This document shows positions 33,844 through 43,379 of a DNA stretch of 64,000 bases, in pieces. The position numbers and the translations under genes were made by a program. Under the pieces are notes generated by a model. It made no database searches, had not been told where the DNA came from, and saw only the letters and a program-made list of their open reading frames with translations. This DNA comes from Saccharum officinarum (taxonomy: Eukaryota > Streptophyta > Magnoliopsida > Poales > Poaceae): assembly GCA_020631735.1 (NCBI GenBank), contig CM036179.1:23613063-23677062 (forward strand), written 5' to 3'. Position 1 is the first letter of the stretch. Each line of letters opens with the position of its first letter.

Positions 33844-35871
33844 TCATCCACTTTTTGATGGTACCCAAATAAGTTTGGGTCCTCTCAAGTTAGGTGCAAC
33901 ATACTTAGGCATTGCCTTAGTATGAGTAGCGGGATGTTTTGCAATAGCAACCATAGAGATACCATTTACATCCTTTCTAAGCATATTAGTATTATTAATT
34001 GAACTAGGCTTAGAATTATTACCTAGGGAACATGAATGTGCCATGTGTCCCCTTTCCCGACATGAATAGCATCTTCTCTTTGGTTGAGCCTTTTCTTCCT
34101 TGCTCATGTGATGCTTTTCATTGCCTTGCCTCTCATGAGTTGCTTGAGCCTTCTTCTCAAGCTTGGTAGGACACCTCGAGGCAAAGTGTCCTATATCTTC
34201 ACACTTGAAGCATTTGATGTGAGCCAAATCTCTCTTCTTATCTTGAATCTTGCTCATCATCTTGGCATCTTGGATTTGCATTGGATGCCTTCCTCTTCCA
34301 CCCCTTCTCGTTTTCTTCTTCTTCATTATCAAGTCACCATCATTATCCTTGTGGTTGATCTTGACTTGAGATTGGGGTGTGGTTTCTTGCTCAACTTGTG
34401 GCTTTGGTTGAGGCTCTTCTTGTTGCTTCACTAGTTTCTTGCTTGGGCACATTGAGGTGTAGTGACCCCATGTATGGCATTTGAAGCACTTGCGTTTGAG
34501 CCTTTCTTCTTCTTTCTTCAACTTGAGCTTCTCTAAGTTGGGGCATGTTTGGTGAAGATGACCCACTTCATGGCATCGGTAGCACATGAAATGAGAGAGC
34601 TTCTCTCGAGCTAGCTTCTTCATCTTCCATTCTCTTTTCTTTTCCCCTTTGGTCATATTCCTCTTGCTCTTGTTGAAACCAAGGCCACTCTTGTTACCAA
34701 AGTTTCTTTGAGTTTTCAACATATGCTCAAAGGTGACTTTTGAGTTGTAGCACCTCTCTAACTTGTTGCTCAATTCCTTCACTTCACTTTTGAGCTCATT
34801 GTTCTCCTTCAAAATGTTAGTCTCACAAGACATAGAAGTAGAACAAGCATATATATGTGAAGAACATGGCATATCTAATAAGTCATCACAAGAGGTGGAT
34901 ACATGCTTTCTCCCTATATCACATGGGTTAGTCACATTTTGCAATTGATCATTTGATCCATGTGATGAGCTCTCATTATTTTTAATTTTCTTAAAAAACA
35001 TCTTAATGAGAGAAGCATGTTTTTCTAACAATTCCTCATGAGATGCAAGTACTTTCTCATGAGTCAACATTAGCTTCTCATGTGAAGATTTAAGATCATC
35101 AAGTAAGCTCTTATGTTCTTCACATGAGTTCTTTAGAAAAGAGTTTTCATTTTCTAATTTCATTGTTTTAGCTTTCTCATTTTCTAACGACATGTTCAAG
35201 CTAGCAATTCTACTAACAAGCTCATCATATGAATCAACATGATCAATCACATTATCATTTGATACCTTTGTGTCACCTAGTGACATGAAGCAATGTGATG
35301 TAGTGGATGGGCTTGTAGTAGCATCATCAAGGCCCGAGCATGAACCAACGTTGATACTATCAAGTGTGCTTGGGGTAGAAACATCACTTGCAACACTTGA
35401 TGCATCATCACAATCCTTGTCAAGTGAACTTGTGGTAGATCGATCATCATCATCACTTGACCATGTGGTGGAGCAATCCTCCACAACCATTGTGTTGTGG
35501 TCATGCTCAACATCATCATGTGCAACCTCCTTGGGCTTGACATCATCGTCATCATTGGTGATAGCTCCATACTTTTCATTGAGATAGGCCCATATCTCAT
35601 GAGCGGATTTGAGGTCCATGATCTTACCAAAGATGCTACCATCCAAAGATCTAAACATGATGTTAGTAGCTTGGATGTCAAGATCTAGGCATTTCTCTTG
35701 TGCTTGAGTTAGATTATCTTCATCCAACACATGAGAAAAGCCTACATCTACCATCCACCACATTTGAGGGCAAATAAACTTAAAATTGCATATCATCCAA
35801 TTTCTCCATCGTGCAAAGTGTGTGCCATCAAAAATGTGTGGACACTCAACATCTAGCCCGTAAGCCGCCAT
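33844..35871 (-). CDS. gag: gag of the inner element, intact
   Basis: The 675-residue frame begins at the ATG at 35871, 37 bp after the primer site; the longer upstream frame enters the LTR and is not used. Order: N-terminal copia gag domain (GTHFARWRNWM near 18-28), acidic Asp/Ser-rich linker, Glu/Lys-rich probable coiled coil, then four CCHC zinc knuckles at about 430-443 (CYRCHEVGHLHQTC), 462-475, 554-567 and 601-614, with a Lys/Arg-rich segment containing KKKKTRRGGRGRHP between knuckles 2 and 3. The C-terminus ends ...GPKLIWVPSKSG, close to the point where copia polyproteins normally continue into protease, but a stop follows and no pol exists. The protein should form the particle and bind element RNA. 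Confidence 0.93.
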   Translation of the reverse strand: MAAYGLDVECPHIFDGTHFARWRNWMICNFKFICPQMWWMVDVGFSHVLDEDNLTQAQEKCLDLDIQATNIMFRSLDGSIFGKIMDLKSAHEIWAYLNEKYGAITNDDDDVKPKEVAHDDVEHDHNTMVVEDCSTTWSSDDDDRSTTSSLDKDCDDASSVASDVSTPSTLDSINVGSCSGLDDATTSPSTTSHCFMSLGDTKVSNDNVIDHVDSYDELVSRIASLNMSLENEKAKTMKLENENSFLKNSCEEHKSLLDDLKSSHEKLMLTHEKVLASHEELLEKHASLIKMFFKKIKNNESSSHGSNDQLQNVTNPCDIGRKHVSTSCDDLLDMPCSSHIYACSTSMSCETNILKENNELKSEVKELSNKLERCYNSKVTFEHMLKTQRNFGNKSGLGFNKSKRNMTKGEKKREWKMKKLAREKLSHFMCYRCHEVGHLHQTCPNLEKLKLKKEEERLKRKCFKCHTWGHYTSMCPSKKLVKQQEEPQPKPQVEQETTPQSQVKINHKDNDGDLIMKKKKTRRGGRGRHPMQIQDAKMMSKIQDKKRDLAHIKCFKCEDIGHFASRCPTKLEKKAQATHERQGNEKHHMSKEEKAQPKRRCYSCRERGHMAHSCSLGNNSKPSSINNTNMLRKDVNGISMVAIAKHPATHTKAMPKYVAPNLRGPKLIWVPSKSG

Positions 35872-35908
35872 CCTCTCGGGTCGGTGAAGACCACAAATGA
35901 GAGACCCG

Positions 35909-35920
35909 GCTCTGATACCA
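35909..35920 (-). other. Primer-binding site (tRNA-iMet) of the inner element
   Basis: The plus strand GCTCTGATACCA is TGGTATCAGAGC on the coding strand, a perfect match to the complement of the plant initiator tRNA-Met 3' end, two bases from the LTR. Confidence 0.95.
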
Positions 35921-37198
35921 ATTGAAGGGTCGAGATGGCGGACTAGAGGGGGGGGGTGAATAGTCCTTTCTAAAAATAATCGCGTCGGCAAACCGAAACA
36001 AATACGGAATTAAAACTATCGGTCTTGCCAAGACTACACCCCTCTATCTAAGTTCACAAGCACCTCACAAAAGATCCTAATTATGTAACTAAGGTGCTTT
36101 CCTTAGCAAGAGCTTTCCTAAACAATTCTAGAGCAAGGTCACACAAACCTATGCACTAGTACTTTAGCAAAGCCGAGGAGCTCCTACAAAATTCTAGTAA
36201 GCAAAAGCACGAAGCCACCTATGCTTACTAGCAATGCTCAATAGCAAGGCAACTAATGCCAAACTAGAGAGCGCAAATTACTTAGCTACACAAACTAAGC
36301 AATGTGACTAACAAGGTTACATAAACCAAATTAGTCACGCAAGCGGGAGCTTCTAGCTACACAAGCAAGAAGATATCTAGCAAGCTACACACGCAAACTA
36401 GTTACGAGAGCAACTACACAATCAATAGCAAGGCAACTAATGCCAAACTAGAGAGCGCAAATTACTTAGCTACACAAACTAAGCAATGTGACTAACAAGG
36501 TTACATAAACCAAATTAGTCACGCAAGCGGGAGCTTCTAGCTACACAAGCAAGAAGATATCTAGCAAGCTACACACGCAAACTAGTTACGAGAGCAACTA
36601 CACAAGCACAAGTATATATGAAAGTAAATACAAGCTTGTGTTGCATGAAGGCAAACCACCGAGAAGAGTAGACAAAGTTGACACGGTGATTTTCTCCCGA
36701 GGTTCACTTGGTTGCCACCAAGCTACGTCCCCGTTGTGTCGACCAACACTTAGATGGTTCCTCGGTGTGACTCTCAAGTCACTCGCCCCTCAAGGCACGC
36801 CTCGCAAGGCACCGCAAGACACCACTCTCAAGTGAGGTAACTCAATGACACGCTCAACTAGTGTTGCTCTTCGCGATCCCCGCGGGGTGAGCACAATCCC
36901 CCTCACAAAGCTTCTCCTGAGCCTCGCACAATCTTCTTGCGAGCTTCGACGGAGCCACAAGCCACCAAGCCGTCTAGGAGGTGGCAACCTCCAAGAGTAA
37001 CAAGCACTACCGGCTTGCAACACAATCACCTAGTGCCACTCGATGCAACCTCACGATGCAAACGCACTAGAATCGCTCTCTCACTCGATCCGATGAACAC
37101 TATCAAGCATGAGTGAGTTAGAGGGCTCCCAAGCACTACCACACAAGCCACCAAGGCTAAAGTGTGCTCAGCTCTCGGCCACAGCCGGCCAAGGCATC

Positions 37199-37206
37199 TA
37201 TTTATA
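37199..37206 (-). promoter_or_regulatory. TATA box of the inner 5' LTR
   Basis: TATAAATA on the minus strand, directly downstream of the palindrome array; this is the promoter expected to drive the inner element's genomic RNA leftward. Confidence 0.75.
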
Positions 37207-37254
37207 ACCCCACGGTCAAATAGAGCCGTTACCTCTTCACTGGGTCATTTTCGG

Positions 37255-37980
37255 GACGACCGGACGCGCCGGTCGTAACTGACCGGACGCGCTTCACCGC
37301 GTCCGGTCGCCCTGCGACGTCCACGTGTCCCTCAAAATTCAAATGCGACCGTTAGATCCTCCAACGGTCACTGCGCGCCAACGGTCAAACGCTATGACCG
37401 GACGCGCTGCTCAAACGATCGGACGCGCCGGTCGCACAGCACCGCGCGCGCGAAGCAACGACCGGACGCGCTCCTCGCAACGACCGGACGCGACAGTGCC
37501 AGCGTTCGGTCGGAGTCCAGTAAGCTCCTTCAACGATCGGACGCGTCCGATCATGTGTGACCGGACGCGCCCCGCGTCCGATCGTCCTCTGTGAACCTCA
37601 GTTCCTTCTGGGCGCATGACCGGACGCGCCGCTTCAAACGACCGGACGCGCCGATCGCACTGAACCGCGCGCCCGCGAAGCAACGACCGGACGCGCTCCT
37701 TGCGATGACCGGACGCGACAGTGTCAGCGTCCGGTTTGAGTCCAGTAAGCACCTTCAACGATCGGACGCGTCCGATCATGTGTGACCGGACGCGCCCCGC
37801 GTCCGATCGTCCTTGCGAACCGCAGTTCTTCTCTCTGGGCGCATGACCGGACGCGCCGGTCCCTCGAGTGACCGGACGCGCCGGTTGCAAACCCTAGCAT
37901 CCGCGCGCCTGACAGCTGACCGGACGCGTCCGGTCATTCCATGACCGCGTCCGGTGCAGCGTCCGGTCACCTCTGTGACC
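37255..37980. promoter_or_regulatory. U3 palindrome array of the inner 5' LTR
   Basis: Same array as in the other inner LTR. Several of the substitutions between the two LTRs fall in CG dinucleotides of this array, as expected if it is methylated. Confidence 0.75.
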
Positions 37981-39108
37981 TCCGTTCGCCTCCGTTTCTT
38001 TTCCGACTTCTGGCGTAGTGGAAAATAGGATTTTTAACTCCTCGAAAACGCCTGAATCCCGCGCTCGCAAGCTCGGCGGGAGGGAGAGAGAGTCCCAAAC
38101 CCTCTCTACCACCCAAACCTCAGCGCCTTCGTAAATGTGCCAACACCAACAAGTGATCACCACCTTGTGCACGTGTGTTAGCATTTTCATAATCATTTTA
38201 CCGAAGGAGTTAGGCACTCAACTTGCCTCGCCACTCGATCCTAACACGTATGCACAGTTAGATCGCTCAAGTGGCACTAGATGACCGATATGCAAACAAG
38301 TTTGCTCCTCTTGATAGTACGGCCATCTATCCTAAACCCGGTCATCGACTTCTCTACACACCTATGACCGGTGAAATGGAAATGCCCTAGGTTATACCTT
38401 TGCCTTGCGCATTCCACTCCATCTCCTCCGACGTTGATGCATCACATGCACCAACCAATCACCAAATGATATGATTCACTTCATATCATCACGTGACCGT
38501 ATTGGTTCATCAATCTTGACTTCACTTGCTCTTCACCGTTGCATTGGTCCGTCGACGCCAAGTCTTGCCCAAGCTTCACCATCGCATGGTCCTTCGCTTC
38601 GAAGCCTCAACTTGCCCTTCACCTTCACAATTGGTCCTTCGAGCCAAGCCTCATCTTGATCTTCTCCATCTTGGTCATATGACTCCATGTCATGTCTCAT
38701 ATGCAATGAGCTCCTTCATGACACCATCACATGTGGACTAATCTCCTTTGCTTTGAGCCCATTTTGTTTCTCCAAGTGATATGATCCACTTCATATCATC
38801 ACATGACCGTCTCGATCCATCGACCTTGACTTCACTTGCTCTTCTCCGTTGCATCGGTCCGTCGGCGCCAAGTCTTGCTCAAGCTTCACCATCGCATGGT
38901 CCCTCACTTCGAAGCCTCGACTTGCCCTTCACCCTCACAACCGGTCCATCGAGCCAAGCATCACTTCGGTCTTCATCATCTTGGTCACATGAGTTAATGT
39001 CGTGTCTCATATTCAATGACCACCTTTATCTAAATCATCCACTTAGATACAAAGGTTAGTCCTAGGTTTCATCAATTAGCCAAAACCAAACCAGGGACTT
39101 TCAGTAGG

Positions 39109-40015
39109 CAAGAAGCATGTATCCACCTCTTGTGATGATTTATTAGATAAGCCATGTTCTTCACATTTAAATGCTTGTTCTACTTCTATGTCTTGTGAGA
39201 CTAACCTTTTGAAGGAGAACAATGAGCTCAAAAGTGAAGTGAAGAATTTGAGCAACAAGTTGGAGAGGTGCTACAACTCTAAAATCGCCATTGAGCATAT
39301 CATGACCAATCAAAGAAGATATGGTGATAAGAGTGGTATTGGCTACAACAAGAGCAAGGGCAAGATTAAGAAGAAGCAAGATGCAAAGAAGCTATCCCAA
39401 CTCATGTGCTACCAATGCCATGAAGTGAGACATATTGACAAATATTGCCCTACCAACAAGTCTCAAGTTGAGCCAAAAGCAAAGCCCCAAGATCAAGTCA
39501 AAATCAACCATGAAGATGATGATGACTTGATGATGAAGAAGAAGAAAATAAGAAGGGGTGGTAGAGCAAGGCATCCAATGCAAATCCAAGATGCCAAGAT
39601 GATGAGCAAGAATCAAATCGAGAAGAAAGTACATGCTCACATCAAGTGCTTCAAGTGTGGAGATATGGGACACTTTGCCTCGGGGTGTCCTACCAAGCTT
39701 GAAAAGAAGATTCAAGCAACTCGTAAGAGGCAAGGCAATGAGAAGCAACATATGAGCAAGGAAGAAAAGGCTCAATCTAAGAGAAGTTGCTACTCATGCC
39801 GGAAAAGGGGACACATGGCATATTCATGTCCCCTAGGTGAGAATTCTAAGCCTAGTTCAATTAATGATACTAATATGCTTAGAAAGGATGGCAATGGTAC
39901 CTTATTGGTTGAAATTGCAAAACATCCCGCTACTCATACTAAGGCTATGCCTAAGTATGTTGCACCTAATTTGAGAGGACCCAAACTTATTTGGGTACCA
40001 TCAAAAAGTGGATGA
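39109..40015 (+). pseudogene. gag: gag of the outer element, 3' part
   Basis: The frame continues that of 26408-27342 after removal of the nested insert. It starts with a coiled-coil-like stretch (KENNELKSEVKNLSNKLE) and has three CCHC units: CYQCHEVRHIDKYC (the usual Gly before His is Arg), CFKCGDMGHFASGC and CYSCRKRGHMAYSC. The unit corresponding to knuckle 2 of the inner gag is missing. The C-terminus ends GPKLIWVPSKSG like the inner copy. It has lost its own start because of the insertion. Confidence 0.9.
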
Positions 40016-43000
40016 ATGTGCGTAGGTACCATGGCATTGGAGGCTTGATTCAATTGGTTTCATTTTGTTCATCATATATTGAGTCAAGTTATGAAGCTCA
40101 ATGCATATCCAATCCCAATGCCAAGTCAAAATAAGTGAAGTCCAAGTGCTACAACATACAAGTGCAATATTAAAGATTGTGGTGATTTATTGGATATATT
40201 TGATGGCTTGCAAATATTCAAGTTGAAAGCTTGCTATTGGATGATCATGAGCTAACCAAGGTATATCTCTTGTTGATCATTTCACTTGGGTGCATATGAG
40301 TTGATTGAATTGGATATATATGCAATGTTGCTTGCTATGAGATGTTTGAATGGATTAAATGCTTAAGTAATCAAGTTTGAATTGATTTGTGTTGGATAAA
40401 TTCATGAGATGACATTTAGTAAGTGGATTGGATGGATATATGTCTTGTGAAAGTATTCAAACAAGTTAGTTTCAAGTTTGATTCATATTTGATGAAGTAT
40501 TGCTCAATGTATTGAAATCTGTCTAAAATTAAAAATCTGAGCTAGCAGTGATCTTAGCCATGTTTGAGTGAACAAATCTATTTGGATTGGCTTAAAATTT
40601 GGTATACATGCTCTACACTTATGAAAGAAGATTCTGTAGAAATTTCATGAGAAGTGGATAAGAGATGCTTCAGTTTTGGAGTGCATCTTATCAGCTATAG
40701 TGCAGCAGTTCTCAGCATGTAGCAGTGGTGGAAGATTTGAAATCTAGTAGAAATCTAGAAGTCAAAAGAAGTTCAAATTTTTACAGTTGCTAGATGACTT
40801 AGTGAAGCACATCCCCACCAAATTTCATGGCATTTAGATCCGTACATTGTGAGATATGAATTATTCTTTGAAGGGTACAGAATCTGTCAGAAAAATGACA
40901 ATCATTGGATTAATCTAGAGTCACTTTAATTGAAAGGTCCTCAAGTTGGAAACATGTTTACAAGTGGTTAAGATACCTAAGTTTGTTTTTGGATTGATCT
41001 AGAAGCATGACGAGCAATGAGTACAAGACTTTTGTATTGTGAAATGTACTTGGTGTACTTATTTGGTACTCAATTTGAAGATCAAGATCAAACTTAAAAT
41101 GAAGATGAAGTTTAAGTTGTAGTGATGATTGGAGATCATTTGGTACAAAGAAAAGAACTTAAACATGTAGGAAGAGTTGGACTCAAATGTAGATTCAAGG
41201 ATTATTCATCAAGATTGAGTTCATCATTTGGATCAATCAAACTATATCATTTCAAGTGAGTATCAAGAGTGGTTCTTTGGAGAAAGGTCACTTCTCCCTA
41301 GTGAGGGGCTTGCCGCCGTGTGTAGGTGAAACCAAGTTTGGGACTTGGAAGGCTAACATGGAAGTGGTGATCCGAGGAACTTGTGATGCTTAGTTGAAGC
41401 AATCAAAAGGGTTGATCAAGAAAAGCAAGCAACACCCAAAAGAGAGCTAGTCATATATTTCAAGTGGTATTCTAAGTAGTTCTCTCATACAAGCAAAGAT
41501 GATATAATAAAGCAAGCCAACCACAACAAGAAAGTGCACTAGATCATAAGTGGTTTTCATTTCATATGGGTGAAGAATGGATTTATCTATGATGATTAGT
41601 CTTCACCAAGCAATAAATTGGACTTCACATTGCTATTGAAATAATGAATTGGAATCTATATGACTATCCTCTACTTCAACATAGCAAAGGTATCATTGAA
41701 ATGTGCATGATCATTTCATTCCTTACTAGTATGCGGTTAGTGCATATAGTACATGCTTATTAGGATCATGCATGACAAATGAAAATTTTAGACTCATTGC
41801 CTACCACTATTGCTTGATTGTCTAAATGATCTAGTGGTATGAGTATGAATTTGTTCATGAGCTAGTGAACCCAAGTACTTGATCTAGTTTGGATTGCTAA
41901 CAAATGACAAGTACAACATTGGCAAGATAACCCTTAGCATAAGGTGTGAAGAAGCTTGTCATTGGATCAAAACCGGACTTGGAATCTTAGGCAAATCAAC
42001 ATAGTTCAAGTCATACAAGAAGCTCATGACAATGATAAGAGTACAAGCACAAGACAACAATGAAAATGGATATCTAGTTTGTTTCAAGTAGTATCTAGAC
42101 TCAAATTGATCTTCTAAGTGGTATTCACAAGTGGTGTCTAGATAATAATCTACAAGTGATATCTTACAAGTAGTACTCATGAAGATAGCAAATGTTCAAG
42201 AAGTGAATATTATTGTCAAATCCTTCAAAGTGAATCCATACTAGAAAATCCTTTCAAAAGGTATCACATTCCTACTCATGGTATCTTCACGTGGTATCAT
42301 TCATGTAAGACAATGGTTTCACAAGTGATCCTCAACTTTAAGTGATCAAATCAAGTAATGCTACCCTCATCTTCAAGTGGTATCTCAAGTGAATGACACA
42401 TGCTATGACATAGGGGGAGGAGCCCCACCAATTGGTATCAAGGTCAAAGATCCTATGTGGAATCTCAAGAGCAACCATAAAGTTTGTCATTCCAACATAT
42501 GTGGTAATGTCCATCAAAAATGCAATATTCAAGTCTCAACCATCTACCCCAATACAAGCCTTTGTATCAATTGAGAAGAACACCTTTTATGGAAATTGAT
42601 GACAAAGAGGGAGAAGTTGGACAAAGATATGAAAGCTTTTTGAGCTTTGGGGAGAGATTGGAAAGATTAGACATGGACATGGACAAAGAGGGAGTAACAT
42701 TGAAGAATGTAAGGGGATCAAACATTCTTGGACAAAGAAAGCACACAAGTAGGGGGAGCAAGCTCATGAACTTTGATTGATTACATTTGATATGTGCATA
42801 ATTCATGTGCTTGCTTGCATTGCATAAGTTCTTAAATTCAATATGCATGCTTGTGTGGTGTATGCTAGTTATAGAACTTGAATGATGATTTGATAACTAG
42901 CATGCATAGGATGTTAGCTAGACTTATGATTATCATGCAAAAACTAGAACCTTGCTTATAATGTTGATCTCACGAGGTTTCTAGTGTTTTTGATGTCTAG

Positions 43001-43365
43001 CTACTCATGATGCTAAGGATGGTGGCAAACTTGTGATTTTCAAATGGTATCAAGCTACTAATTGGTATCAAGCTACAAAGGTTTATTCTATACACCTTAG
43101 CATCACTTAGTAGTGCTAACCCTCCCACAAATTTCATATTTATACATATGGGCAAGCTTGAAACCAAACCATTTGAGCACATATGTAGGGGGAGTTATCA
43201 CTACCAAGTCGGATTTTATGGTGCTTATCCAAATCTTAACATAGAGCTTAAAAGTTGGATAAGTAACATTAAATCCAAAAACAAGTTAGCAATTTACACT
43301 TATGTGAAGTGCTAGCTTGAAAAAGCATAATTTTCCATATCTTTGTAGAGTTGTCATCAATTACC
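40016..43365 (+). other. Non-coding internal region of the outer element
   Basis: About 3.35 kb without credible frames, homologous in reverse orientation to 30541-33843 of the inner element. No pol remnant is recognisable, so pol was replaced rather than merely decayed. Confidence 0.8.
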
Positions 43366-43379
43366 AAAAAGGGGGAGAT
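43366..43379 (+). other. Polypurine tract of the outer element
   Basis: AAAAAGGGGGAGAT directly abuts the 3' LTR, the expected primer for plus-strand DNA synthesis. Confidence 0.92.

Larger units (their letters stand above)
27343..39103 (-). mobile_element. Inner gag-only Ty1/copia-type LTR retrotransposon, nested and inverted
   Basis: An 11,761-bp element in reverse orientation sits in the outer gag gene, flanked by GTAGG (27338-27342 and 39104-39108). Its LTRs are 3182 bp (27343-30524) and 3181 bp (35923-39103); I count about six substitutions, all C/T transitions, plus one G-run length change, so the insertion is very young. It has a perfect tRNA-iMet primer site, a purine tract, an intact gag frame and about 3.3 kb of non-coding internal DNA, but no pol. 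It is related to the outer element throughout but has longer LTRs and a fourth gag knuckle. Confidence 0.96.
35923..39103 (-). repeat. 5' LTR of the inner element
   Basis: This 3181-bp repeat is almost identical to the LTR at 27343-30524. It carries the TATA box (37199-37206 plus-strand TATTTATA), the palindrome array (about 37255-37980), the 184-bp tandem duplication and the 310-bp-period duplication. Confidence 0.95.
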
